NCBI GenBank assembly: GCA_964398295.1
Contig: CAYNMW010000033.1
Location: forward strand, 1-30,750
Direction of reading: 5' to 3'
Length of the DNA: 30,750 nucleotides
Source: CALFUK01 sp964398295
Lineage (GTDB): Bacteria > Bacteroidota > Bacteroidia > Chitinophagales > Saprospiraceae
Made by a program: the position numbers and the translations under genes
Part shown: piece after piece, positions 17,723 to 26,377 of the stretch
How positions within the stretch are numbered: the stretch's first letter is position 1
Layout of the letters: each line of letters starts with the position of its first letter
The notes under the pieces: generated by a model
The model's database searches: none
What the model was told of the DNA's origin: nothing
The model's input: the letters and a program-made list of their open reading frames with translations, nothing else

Positions 17723-17770
17723 ACGAATGCACTTAATTTTTGTTAAAAAGTGCAGAAAAATAACATTCGT
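17723..17770. repeat. Nested inverted repeat between the VOC and MoxR genes
   Basis: Outer arms ACGAATG (17723-17729) and CATTCGT (17764-17770), and inner arms GCACTT (17729-17734) and AAGTGC (17748-17753), all match perfectly. The element lies in the divergent intergenic region, 26 bases before the candidate -7 box of the MoxR gene. It could be an operator or a structured leader of the VOC transcript. Confidence 0.5.
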
Positions 17771-17795
17771 CAAGAGGTACAGTACACATTTAAAC

Positions 17796-17803
17796 TAACT
17801 TTG
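17796..17803 (+). promoter_or_regulatory. Candidate -7 box of the MoxR ATPase gene
   Basis: TAACTTTG fits the consensus TAnnTTTG and ends 23 bases before the ATG at 17827. No clear TTG element is seen at the usual distance upstream. Confidence 0.4.
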
Positions 17804-17826
17804 ATGTTTATTTCAAATCTATAGTA

Positions 17827-18753
17827 ATGGCAGAAACTTCAATTTGGACAGGATCGGAAAAGTATTTGTGTGACCCAGAGTTAGCACAGGCATTTCATAT
17901 GTCAAGAGTTTTAGGCATGCCTCTGTTAATAGAAGGTGAACCTGGAACTGGTAAGACAGAATTGCCTTTGCAATATGCGAAAGATAAAGATCTGGAGACA
18001 TTTGTCTATCCTGTAGGCTCTAAAAGTAATGTAGAAGCTTTTGTTGCCAAATTTGATCACGTCAAATATTTAAGAGATTCTCAAATTGAAGTGCTCAATG
18101 CCCAGCGTGAGGAGAAAGGTATGGCAACAAAATTAACAACCGGTGGAAGGAGTACAGAAAAGTTAGATGACTATGTTAATCTCGGTCCAGCTGCTGCATC
18201 TTATTCAGCGCCCAACTCAGTATTGCTAATTGACGAAATAGATAAGGCACCACGTGAATTTCCTAATGATCTGCTATATGCATTGAGTCATCGCAAATTT
18301 GTATTGCCAGAAAGTGGAAGGGTTATAGAAATATCTGAAGAAGATATGCCTGCGATTGTCATAACGAGTAACAGAGAGCAAGAGCTTCCCACTGCTTTTA
18401 AGGGCAGATGTATATACCATTATATTTCCTTTCCAGAACCAGATATGATGAAGGAGATTGTGTTAAAGCATTACCCTAAAGCTGATAATGACATCATTGA
18501 TACTTCACTATCTATCTTCTATCAACTGAGAAATTTTGGCCTCGAGCGTGCGCCTTCTACGAGGGAATTGTTGAATTGGCTGAAGTATATGAAGCAATAT
18601 GCGAAGGATGATGCCATAAAAAAAATCAAAGCCCTGGATGGATTGGGTGCACTCGTAAAAACTCAGTCTGACATGGAAAGAGTCCAACGACAAAGCTTGG
18701 GAGGTGCTGCTCAAAAAGACGATAAACCACCTTATGGTGGAAGTTATAGATAA
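17827..18753 (+). CDS. MoxR-family AAA+ ATPase
   Basis: 308 residues from an ATG at 17827. Walker A GEPGTGKT (37-44), Walker B LLIDE (133-137), sensor 1 ITSN (179-182), and a downstream AAA+ lid domain containing RAPSTRELLNWLKYM. Length and motifs fit MoxR-type AAA+ ATPases that work with VWA-domain proteins in chaperone-like assembly or metal insertion. The matching CoxE-type VWA gene is at 8677-10014 on the same strand, 7.8 kb upstream, rather than directly downstream as in many genomes. The next gene, 73 bases on, is an unrelated patatin-like protein. Confidence 0.92.
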   Translation: MAETSIWTGSEKYLCDPELAQAFHMSRVLGMPLLIEGEPGTGKTELPLQYAKDKDLETFVYPVGSKSNVEAFVAKFDHVKYLRDSQIEVLNAQREEKGMATKLTTGGRSTEKLDDYVNLGPAAASYSAPNSVLLIDEIDKAPREFPNDLLYALSHRKFVLPESGRVIEISEEDMPAIVITSNREQELPTAFKGRCIYHYISFPEPDMMKEIVLKHYPKADNDIIDTSLSIFYQLRNFGLERAPSTRELLNWLKYMKQYAKDDAIKKIKALDGLGALVKTQSDMERVQRQSLGGAAQKDDKPPYGGSYR

Positions 18754-18826
18754 GTAGTGACACAGCGTTAGAAAGACTTAATACGTTGCTACATTATTCC
18801 AAAATAATCAATAGATCTACTTATCG

Positions 18827-21055
18827 ATGGCTCGAATAATTTCCATAATATGTTTGGTGTGCCTGACCTTAATCAGTTATTCCCAACAAACGGATAGACG
18901 ACCTAAAATTGGGTTGGTTCTAAGTGGAGGAGCAGCCAAGGGATTTGCTCACATAGGTGTTATCAAATATTTGGAGGAGTTAGGTATAGAAGCCGATTAT
19001 GTTACAGGCTCCAGTATGGGCAGCATCATTGGTGGCTTGTATGCAATGGGATTTAACTCAGATCAGATGTATGAAATTGCAGCTTCTCAGGATTGGGAAC
19101 TCTTGTTGAGTGGTAACATCGAATTGAAAGATGTAGCTCCGCTTGAAAAACCATTTCACCAAAAATTTCCATTTTATTTGGCCTATGAAAATGGAACTGT
19201 AACACTACCTAGAGGTGTGATTAACAGCCAAAAACTTGACTTGTTATTGTCGGCTATTTTTAGTCCGGCTTATCAAGTCACAGATTTTGATAAGCTGCAT
19301 GTGCCATTTAGATGTGTTGCAGTCAATCTGGAAAATGGAGATGTGAAAGTTTTCTCAAAAGGTAACTTAGCAAAGTCTATACGAGCGAGTATGGCAATAC
19401 CTGGTGTGTTTACGCCAGAAGAAATAGACAACGAATTGTATGTAGATGGAGGTGTGATCAGAAATTTTCCAGTTGAAGAAATAATAGAATTGGGAGCTGA
19501 TTTAGTGATAGGTGTTTATGTCGGAGCCAATTTGAAGCAGAAGGAGGAGATAAACTCCATGTTTGATGTCATCTCTCAAACCACCTTTATGATGGGTTCG
19601 TTGGATAGTGAAGAACAAATCAAGGACGTTAATATTTTGATTACGCCCGATATCAGTGATATCAATTCTTTTGCGTTTGAAGACTACGATAAGATTATTT
19701 CTTTGGGATATGAATCTGTTCAACAAAGTAGTACACAGTTAAAGCAATTAGCTACTAAATTAGACAGGTTTCCTAAGAAGGAGGTAAAAAGATCAATGCC
19801 CAAACCAGAATACCTGTTCATGAAGAAAGTCGAATTTCCTGAGACAGAATCACCTTTTGATGATCTCGGTAGATTTAAGTTTGGCAATTATCGAAGAGGT
19901 ACACTTACATTGGAAAGGATAGAAAAAGGAGTAACTCGAATTGTTGGTACTAAATTATATGATAAGGTATCCTATTCATTCAATACAAGTAGTAAAGAAT
20001 TGGCGATTGATATTGACGCAAAGGTGCGCGAGACAATCTTGTTTTCAGGTGCGCTTAATGCCTTTGCTTCAACGAATACTTCCTTTATCGTGCATAGTTC
20101 TTTGTACAATATTTTCACAAAGCCTTCAACCTTAAAATTTACTGCTCGTTTATCAGAGTTTATCGGATTACAAGGATTGTATCAATTGCGGATAGGGCCA
20201 AACAGAAATTGGTTAGTAAACCTCAATGGCAAATTTGATAAAATAGAAACACCATTGTATGACAGAGGAAAAAGGCTCAATTCCTACAATGAATTTGATT
20301 CAGATGTGGGGCTATTTTTTGGGTACGAACCTAATAATACCAGTTATCTGGAAATTGGTGGTGGAATAAAGCGAAGACGTTTGAGACAACGTAATTTTGC
20401 ATTTGAGAATTTTGAAGAATATCAGAATACATTTCAATTCATTGGGTTGAATGCCAATTTTAATATACTCGATCGATTACAATTTCCTAAATATGGACTG
20501 CGAGCTTCTTTAAATTCGCAATTAGTGTTTGGACAAGATGTTGATGTGACATTCACTGATTTGCTCGAGCCAACTATTTTGGATATTCCTGAAACAAAAA
20601 ATTATGTAAGAGCAAGACTGAATGTTCTCGGTGTATGGTCATTTTTTGATATCATAACTTTAGAGACGAGAGTGAATGTCGCTTATAAATCAAACCCATC
20701 ACTATTGGATAATGTCAAATTTGGTGGACTTACGCAGGAGCGAACAGATGGTGTTTCTTTTATTGGGATAGAAGAAGGACAAAACTTGTTTTCCAATTTT
20801 TTCAGTGTTAGACAAGATATTAGAGTCAATCTATTTGGACCTGTATATATTGGAGGGATTGTTAGCTATGTAAATGGCGATCGGGCATTTCTTGCCAATG
20901 AAAGTACAGTTGAAGAAGAAGACTCCATTCTTGGTTATGGTGGAGGTATATACATACGGACACCTGTAGGTCCCTTAAGTCTAGAGCTTGGAAGAACAAT
21001 CGATAACAGTGAATTGAATTCTGTGGTCGGGTTTGGATTCCGATATATTTATTAA
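18827..21055 (+). CDS. PlpD-like patatin phospholipase with C-terminal outer-membrane barrel
   Basis: 742 residues from an ATG at 18827. A signal peptide ends near residue 20 (LISYSQ). The patatin domain follows: oxyanion loop GGAAKG (34-39), nucleophile GSSMG (S63) and catalytic aspartate in YVDGGVIRN (D207), forming the Ser-Asp dyad. A POTRA-like region lies about 325-400, and the rest is a beta-rich BamA/Omp85-type barrel ending in GFGFRYIY, an aromatic terminal strand. This is the architecture of type Vd autotransporters such as PlpD and FplA, where the barrel puts a class A1 lipase in the outer membrane. Bacteroidota homologues are common; whether the passenger is released is unknown. 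Confidence 0.92.
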   Translation: MARIISIICLVCLTLISYSQQTDRRPKIGLVLSGGAAKGFAHIGVIKYLEELGIEADYVTGSSMGSIIGGLYAMGFNSDQMYEIAASQDWELLLSGNIELKDVAPLEKPFHQKFPFYLAYENGTVTLPRGVINSQKLDLLLSAIFSPAYQVTDFDKLHVPFRCVAVNLENGDVKVFSKGNLAKSIRASMAIPGVFTPEEIDNELYVDGGVIRNFPVEEIIELGADLVIGVYVGANLKQKEEINSMFDVISQTTFMMGSLDSEEQIKDVNILITPDISDINSFAFEDYDKIISLGYESVQQSSTQLKQLATKLDRFPKKEVKRSMPKPEYLFMKKVEFPETESPFDDLGRFKFGNYRRGTLTLERIEKGVTRIVGTKLYDKVSYSFNTSSKELAIDIDAKVRETILFSGALNAFASTNTSFIVHSSLYNIFTKPSTLKFTARLSEFIGLQGLYQLRIGPNRNWLVNLNGKFDKIETPLYDRGKRLNSYNEFDSDVGLFFGYEPNNTSYLEIGGGIKRRRLRQRNFAFENFEEYQNTFQFIGLNANFNILDRLQFPKYGLRASLNSQLVFGQDVDVTFTDLLEPTILDIPETKNYVRARLNVLGVWSFFDIITLETRVNVAYKSNPSLLDNVKFGGLTQERTDGVSFIGIEEGQNLFSNFFSVRQDIRVNLFGPVYIGGIVSYVNGDRAFLANESTVEEEDSILGYGGGIYIRTPVGPLSLELGRTIDNSELNSVVGFGFRYIY

Positions 21056-21305
21056 GGTACCTCCTTGGAAATAGGATTTGCCTGTGCCGATGTCTCTCAC
21101 TTGACTTCAAAGTTTTCGGTTAACTGAAGCGTTTTTCATCCTTTTCTGGGTGGTTCCAATTCTCCCTCAAGAGACTTAAATGGCATTCGTCTGATAAAAC
21201 AATAATTTCGTCGAGTACGCCAATTCAGATAGAACTTCTAATCCTTAATGATTTGTTAATTCAGTACATACTAAAACCGAATTACTAACATATAAATCAT
21301 TAATT

Positions 21306-22556
21306 ATGAACGGATTAGGAATTTTTATCGTCTTTATTTCAGTAGTACTGATTATCGCTGATCCGATTTTGGAACGCATGTCAAGTAACTGGAAAACCAA
21401 GGTTGATTTAATCAACGATAACCGAAAATGGATTTTGTATTGCATGATCTTTTTGGGTATGATATTGAGTGTAAATCCATTTGTCCACAACAGTGCAGGA
21501 GAGCGTACTTATGTACAAGATCCAATTGTAGGGACAGAGAAAATAATATTTGAACCTGGCTATACGTGGGGAGGATTTTTTGCGAGGACTGAGACATACC
21601 CCGATGTTATGAGCACAGCTTTTGATAAGGACAATAGCGTGGCCATCAGATTTAATGATGCCACACAGGCAACTGCTCAGGCTAATGTCAGATGGGCCTT
21701 GCCAAAGGATGAAGGCTCCATGATCGATTTGCATAAATCGTACAGAAGTTCTGAGCAATTAGCCACTCGGACATTGGAGCCTTATGCAAGAGAGTGCTTA
21801 GCATTTTCTGCACAGTTGATGGAAAGTGAGACTCACTATAGTGGTGGACAGTCAAAGCTTAAAGAAGATTTTAGAGATCAACTGCTTAATGGACAGTATG
21901 TTCTTGAGACGAAAATCGAATACGTAAAAGATTCCTTAACGAAGGAAGAAGTGAAAATCACTGACACGAATATTCGAAAAGATGAGAAAGGTTTGCCGAT
22001 CAGAATTCCTTCTGATGTACAGACCTATGGTATCAAAGCTGTATTCGCAGCTGTACCAAATGTAGATTACGAGCCAATAGTAGATGAGAAACTACAGGCT
22101 AAGATTGATCAGTCGACCAGAGAGTCTATTGCAAAGCAGGAGTTAATCACTGCACAGCAGCAGGCATTGACAGAGAAGGCTAAAGGTGAGCAATTAATTG
22201 CTAAAACCAGAGCTGAAGAGGAAGCGTCAAAATTGCAGGCAGTTATCCAAGCGGAGAAAGCTAAGCTTGTTGCCAAAGAAGAGGCTGAAAAAGCAAAATT
22301 TATTGCGAATAAGATTGAAGAGGAAGGTAGAGCAGAGGCTGCAAAAAACCTTGCATTGGTAAAAGCTGGATTGACGCCACAAGAGAAAGCGGAGTGGGAT
22401 TATAAAACTAAAGTAGATGTAGCAAAAGAACTTGCAAAAGTACAAGTGCCATCAATGGTAATTGGAGGAGGAGCCAACGGCAGCTCTCCAATGGACGCTA
22501 TCGGTATAAAATTTCTCTTAGAAATAAATGAACAACTAGCAAGTGCAAATCAGTAA
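21306..22556 (+). CDS. Membrane-anchored SPFH/Band 7 (prohibitin/flotillin-like) protein
   Basis: 416 residues from an ATG at 21306. Two hydrophobic segments, about 3-22 and 42-60, precede a Band 7/SPFH domain (about 70-260) and a long Ala/Glu/Lys coiled coil (about 265-365; EKAKGEQLIAKTRAEEEASK). A Gly-rich short linker (IGGGANGSS) and a hydrophobic tail (IKFLLEINEQL) complete it, as in flotillin-type oligomerising proteins. Such proteins form ring-like cages on membranes and organise or protect membrane proteins. The two N-terminal segments are one more than usual. A strong terminator follows, so the gene is the end of its transcription unit. Confidence 0.88.
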   Translation: MNGLGIFIVFISVVLIIADPILERMSSNWKTKVDLINDNRKWILYCMIFLGMILSVNPFVHNSAGERTYVQDPIVGTEKIIFEPGYTWGGFFARTETYPDVMSTAFDKDNSVAIRFNDATQATAQANVRWALPKDEGSMIDLHKSYRSSEQLATRTLEPYARECLAFSAQLMESETHYSGGQSKLKEDFRDQLLNGQYVLETKIEYVKDSLTKEEVKITDTNIRKDEKGLPIRIPSDVQTYGIKAVFAAVPNVDYEPIVDEKLQAKIDQSTRESIAKQELITAQQQALTEKAKGEQLIAKTRAEEEASKLQAVIQAEKAKLVAKEEAEKAKFIANKIEEEGRAEAAKNLALVKAGLTPQEKAEWDYKTKVDVAKELAKVQVPSMVIGGGANGSSPMDAIGIKFLLEINEQLASANQ

Positions 22557-22571
22557 ATGATTTTGCATGCG

Positions 22572-22600
22572 AGTGGCAGGATTTCCTGCCACTTTTTTTT
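22572..22600 (+). terminator. Intrinsic terminator after the SPFH gene
   Basis: A perfect 9-bp stem AGTGGCAGG (22572-22580) with CCTGCCACT (22585-22593), ATTT loop, followed by a run of T. It starts 15 bases after the SPFH stop codon. Confidence 0.92.
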
Positions 22601-22608
22601 GCATATGG

Positions 22609-22752
22609 TCAACGTATTTTAAATTCAATGTTGAAAACGCCGATAGGTGCGCCATCTTTTAGCATGGTGTCCCGATAGCATTCGGGACAACATGTTAAAT
22701 GATAAATTAGACTCCATTTGGCGATATTTTTGACCAAAAATAATGACAAATG
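22609..22752 (-). pseudogene. Possible relic of a minus-strand coding sequence (GAF-like tail)
   Basis: The minus-strand frame is open from after a TAA at 22753-22755 to a TGA at 22609, about 47 codons. Its last 18 residues read MLKDGAPIGVFNIEFKIR, which looks like real protein and loosely resembles the strand region of GAF domains (mLrdGxPIGVixI). There is no intact domain, the hairpin at 22664-22693 interrupts the middle, and no ATG gives more than 18 residues. A chance frame is quite possible. Confidence 0.2.
22664..22693. repeat. REP-like hairpin (CCCGATAGCATTCGGGA type)
   Basis: Arms CATGGTGTCCCGA and TCGGGACAACATG pair at 12 of 13 positions around a tagcat loop (22676-22681). From memory, hairpins of the CCCGATAGC...TCGGG type are scattered through many Bacteroidota genomes; only one copy is in this window. 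It is not followed by a T run, so it is not a typical terminator. Confidence 0.6.
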
Positions 22753-22883
22753 TTATATCAGAATTGTGACGGTGTCATGTAAATAATAATCTTATCCACC
22801 ACCCAGACCAAATTCATTCTAATTCCTCGATCAAATAGTCTGCATATATCAAGCTAATCATTATTTTAAAGCAAACATTGTAT

Positions 22884-23639
22884 ATGGCGACCCAGATAGC
22901 AGATTATGCAAAATCTCAATTTACAACTACATTAAAAACAGGAGCAACTGCTACCCATGATGTATATGAAAGAGGAGAAGGAAAAGTGTGTGTCATTATT
23001 CAGGAATTACCTGGCATTGGTCAAGAAACATTAGCACTTGCTGATACATTTGTTGATCGAGGTTATAAAGTGATCCTACCACATCTATTTGGACCAATAG
23101 GAAAAGTCACGATGGGCAATTTGATCCGTGTATTCTGTATGAGAAAAGAATTTAAGGTGTTTGCTAAAAACCAATCAAGTCCCATCGTTGATTGGCTAAA
23201 AGCATTATGCGCAAAAGCAAAAGTTGATAACAATGTTTCTGGAGTTGCTGTTATTGGGATGTGCCTTACTGGAAATTTTGCGATTTCATTGATGGCAGAA
23301 GATGCAGTACTTGCTGGATTTGCAAGCCAACCTGCTATGCCATTTTTCGCTCAAAATGCCTTGCATATGTCTAGTGAAGATATTGATACAATCAAAACAA
23401 AACTTGATGAGGTAGGGCCTATGCATTGTGGTCGTTTTGAAGGCGATAAATTATGTACCGCTACTAAGTTTGATTTGCTCCGACGAACATTCAATGAAGG
23501 AAAAGAACGAATTATCCTCCATGAATTACCTGGCAAAGGACACTCAATTTTGACACTTGATTTTGTAGATGAAAAGGGACATCCAACAAGAAAAGCGTTA
23601 GATGAAGTGATGGATTATTTTGATGGGCAATTGAGTTAG
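22884..23639 (+). CDS. Dienelactone hydrolase family protein
   Basis: 251 residues from an ATG at 22884; a TTG two codons earlier is possible but less likely. Alpha/beta-hydrolase of the dienelactone type: IQELPGIG (E41), RGYKVILPHLFG, the Cys nucleophile elbow GMCLTG (C127), GDKLCT (D188) and GKGHS (H220), a Cys-Asp-His triad as in carboxymethylenebutenolidase. No signal peptide, so cytoplasmic. The true substrate is uncertain because the family has many activities. The hydrophobic and Lys-rich segment around GNLIRVFCMRKEFKVF is unlike the shorter family members. It precedes the secreted lipase on the same strand, 150 bases away, without an obvious functional link. Confidence 0.88.
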   Translation: MATQIADYAKSQFTTTLKTGATATHDVYERGEGKVCVIIQELPGIGQETLALADTFVDRGYKVILPHLFGPIGKVTMGNLIRVFCMRKEFKVFAKNQSSPIVDWLKALCAKAKVDNNVSGVAVIGMCLTGNFAISLMAEDAVLAGFASQPAMPFFAQNALHMSSEDIDTIKTKLDEVGPMHCGRFEGDKLCTATKFDLLRRTFNEGKERIILHELPGKGHSILTLDFVDEKGHPTRKALDEVMDYFDGQLS

Positions 23640-23791
23640 CTCCGCCGAGAGGCGAAACACCTTCGGCTCATTTTGCAGTTGAGAAGCTGAGCAAAAGGTC
23701 TTTGAATTCTTTGCGTATCTTAAAAGAAGAGTTTTGGTTTATTTGATTGCCGATGAAACTAATCGTAAATTACAGACATAAATACGTTCAC

Positions 23792-26272
23792 ATGACTCTC
23801 TTTAACTCTACAAAAAGAGATCAATTTCCAAAAGTATTTGTACTCATCCTTTCTTTCTTAAGTACATTTAGCCTCTATTCACAATGCGATTGTCCGTATC
23901 CAACACTGTTTATCCATGGTTGGACAGGAGACTATACATCATGGCAACCAGTATATACAGACGCTACAATTGTATCAGCATGGGGTGGTTTAGTGGATAC
24001 TTATGATGCCGTGTTAAATGCAAATGGACAATCCAATGCATTTGGAAATGATAATACAGCATTGACAGCCGATGACGATGCATTATTTCAGTTTGTTAAT
24101 GATCCGAATAATTTAGCACCGGGTTGTTTGTATGCTATTGACTTTGATTGGTTTTGGAATCAAAGTCTGACTGATCCAGCTTTGCAAGGAACTTCAGCAC
24201 CAGCAGGTGAGTCAGATTCCAACCAGTCTTCAATAGAAAAACAAGGATGGGCTGTCGGTCAGGCAATAGAATCAATTCTGAATGCCAATCCCGATAAAAC
24301 CAAAGTTGTTATTGTTGGCCATTCAATGGGAGGATTGGCAGCGAGAGAATATTTACAACGATTTGAAAACGGAAGCTACACATGGTGGGTTGATCCCAGT
24401 GATGCTGTTGATGGACACAAAGTGGCAAAGGTAGTTACAACTGGTACTCCTCATAGAGGCAGTAATGCATCTATTGGTAATTTAGGTGCTTTATTCAATT
24501 TTGATGAAACGTCTGAATCAGTCAGAGATTTAAGATTCAGTTATAGTACTGGTTTATTTAGCGCGAGAGAATCAGCACCATATTTATTTAGTGGACCCGA
24601 AGATGATCATGTTGATGCTGGTTTTTTTAAGAGCCCAGATGTTGATTGTGATGGAGATTACGATACATCGATCATTACAAGTATTAATGAAGTGGGAGCA
24701 GGAGATCCTTGGGATGGTACCAAAGACAACCCGGCTATGCCACTACCACAAAACGTAAAATATTCTTATTACACCTCATTCTCTCTTCAGGATATCACAC
24801 TTTTACAGTTTAATGGAGGTGACGGAGTCGTAGCAGATGAACGTCAATGGATTTATAGTGGAGGTGATGGAAGCACAAATAGTTACCAAAATGGATCTAG
24901 TATTCCAGCTCCAAACGATGGAGTAGATTATCGTTTATCTGAACGTGTGCACAGTCCTGAAAATGAATTTCATACTGCACAAACAGGAGATGTCAATGAT
25001 GTTGTTCGCTTAATGGATGAAGGTGATTATCCGTTTTTTGCTTATGATATAAATACAGGGATTGATTATGCTGGCTTAAGCCAAATTAGAGCAGATTTTG
25101 TCCCGCAAGGGAGTGAATACACCAATTCAGGTTCTAATACTATCGATGGTGATTGGTATAGATTTTCATTGAATGCAAGTATTCCAGGCGTAGACATTGT
25201 TGTGACACCACATCCATCTTTAGCAGGAAGAGTTGATTTTTATACCAACATACCGGCTGATTATAACAATGCTAACGCACCAACTCATGCATTAGTTTGG
25301 AATGCAGGTTCTGGACAACTAACTCTGTCTGCACAGTCTCTCTGTTTGCCTTCTGGAGATTATTTTTTTAGAATTACACATGAGGGTTTGAGTGCTACAA
25401 GTTGGGAAACTCCTTATAAATTTCGTGTGGATGAATTCCCTTGTACTTCTCCATCAGGCCTTTCAGTTGCAGTCACAGCACTCACAGCACAACTAAATTG
25501 GAGTCCATCTATCTGTGCAACACAGTATGAAATCAAATACCGTGAAGTAGGAACAACAGTCTGGATGACTCAAATAGTTTCTGCAAACACACTCACAATA
25601 ACAGGTCTGCTGCCAGATACAGATTACGAATTTGAAGTAAGTACAGATTGTGGATCAGGCCTGGTGACACCATCAGCATTAATGCCGTTCAGTACTACTG
25701 CTTGTCCAGCTGTTTTGTATATCCCTTCTGATCCTTCACTTGCATTTGTACCTAACGGGATTTACAACGTGGGTCAATTGATCACCTCTGATGGATTGAT
25801 TGCAAATGGCTCAAATGTCACTTATCTGGCTGGCGCAAATGTTGAACTCTTGCCAGATTTTGAAGTCATTAACGGTGCATTATTTTTAGCCGATATTCAA
25901 AATTGTTCACCAAGTCCATTAAAAGTAGATATTGTTGCAAAGAAACAAAAGCCAGTTACTCAAACTGAGGAAGAAGCTTTGAATAAGACAAATGATATTT
26001 ATTTGCGTTCTATACCAACGGATGACCATAAAGTGAAATTGGAGCTAGGCTCTGGAAAAAAACAAATCCGTTCGCTTGATCTTTATGATCAGCAGTTTAC
26101 ATTAAAATCAAACATGACAAGTCAATTGAAGAAATCCAAAAATGATTCAATTGAAATCGACATGACTGATTGGGAGCCAGGTAAGTATTTTATTCGAATG
26201 GATATTGGGTCTGAGCAAAGACTGGTTAAGCTAGTAAGAAGACCTGATTTGAAATTTCCAGACAGAAACTAA
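23792..26272 (+). CDS. Secreted multidomain lipase-like hydrolase with FN3, 3-coathanger and T9SS-like sorting domain
   Basis: 827 residues from ATG 23792, which puts a normal signal peptide (cleavage near LYSQ, residue 31) at the start; ATG 23753 would add 13 residues. Domains: alpha/beta-hydrolase lipase about 35-400 with FIHGWTG oxyanion motif (40-46) and GHSMGG nucleophile elbow (S178); a beta-rich region about 430-545; a fibronectin type III domain about 551-640 (QLNWSPSICATQYEIKYREV, LLPDTDYEFEVSTDCG); a 3-coathanger stack domain about 642-709; and a C-terminal beta-sandwich about 736-827 ending GKYFIRMDIGSEQRLVKLVR, like T9SS type A sorting domains though lacking the YPNP motif. Probably exported to the surface to act on lipids or esters; the exact substrate is unknown. 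Confidence 0.9.
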   Translation: MTLFNSTKRDQFPKVFVLILSFLSTFSLYSQCDCPYPTLFIHGWTGDYTSWQPVYTDATIVSAWGGLVDTYDAVLNANGQSNAFGNDNTALTADDDALFQFVNDPNNLAPGCLYAIDFDWFWNQSLTDPALQGTSAPAGESDSNQSSIEKQGWAVGQAIESILNANPDKTKVVIVGHSMGGLAAREYLQRFENGSYTWWVDPSDAVDGHKVAKVVTTGTPHRGSNASIGNLGALFNFDETSESVRDLRFSYSTGLFSARESAPYLFSGPEDDHVDAGFFKSPDVDCDGDYDTSIITSINEVGAGDPWDGTKDNPAMPLPQNVKYSYYTSFSLQDITLLQFNGGDGVVADERQWIYSGGDGSTNSYQNGSSIPAPNDGVDYRLSERVHSPENEFHTAQTGDVNDVVRLMDEGDYPFFAYDINTGIDYAGLSQIRADFVPQGSEYTNSGSNTIDGDWYRFSLNASIPGVDIVVTPHPSLAGRVDFYTNIPADYNNANAPTHALVWNAGSGQLTLSAQSLCLPSGDYFFRITHEGLSATSWETPYKFRVDEFPCTSPSGLSVAVTALTAQLNWSPSICATQYEIKYREVGTTVWMTQIVSANTLTITGLLPDTDYEFEVSTDCGSGLVTPSALMPFSTTACPAVLYIPSDPSLAFVPNGIYNVGQLITSDGLIANGSNVTYLAGANVELLPDFEVINGALFLADIQNCSPSPLKVDIVAKKQKPVTQTEEEALNKTNDIYLRSIPTDDHKVKLELGSGKKQIRSLDLYDQQFTLKSNMTSQLKKSKNDSIEIDMTDWEPGKYFIRMDIGSEQRLVKLVRRPDLKFPDRN

Positions 26273-26377
26273 TAAGGCCAAAGTATTGGAATATCAGATG
26301 TAGCTTTATTTAATTAAAAAGCAGGGGAGTTTTTTGCATGACATATAAATTGGTAACTCTTACTTATATTTATATTA

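Larger units (their letters stand above)
22557..22883. other. Intergenic region: terminator, REP-like hairpin and a possible gene relic
   Basis: After the SPFH terminator (22572-22600) come a minus-strand open stretch 22609-22752 and, inside it, a hairpin around TGTCCCGA/TCGGGACA (22664-22693). The remaining part up to the dienelactone hydrolase-like gene is AT-rich, with no recognisable promoter box. Confidence 0.6.

Noticed and set aside
21150..21252. Short minus-strand frame giving RRMPFKSLEGELEPPRKG before a stop
   Set aside because: About 33 codons, no recognisable family and no start context; it looks protein-like but could be chance.
23641..23700. CGCC-GAGA-GGCG hairpin and a TTTTGC/GCAAAA inverted repeat after the dienelactone hydrolase-like gene
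   Set aside because: Short stems without a T run; too weak to call a terminator or repeat element.
26308..26345. GCTTT...AAAGC hairpin followed by TTTTTT after the lipase gene
   Set aside because: The stem is short and AT-rich and the T run is offset by several bases, so a terminator call is not supported.
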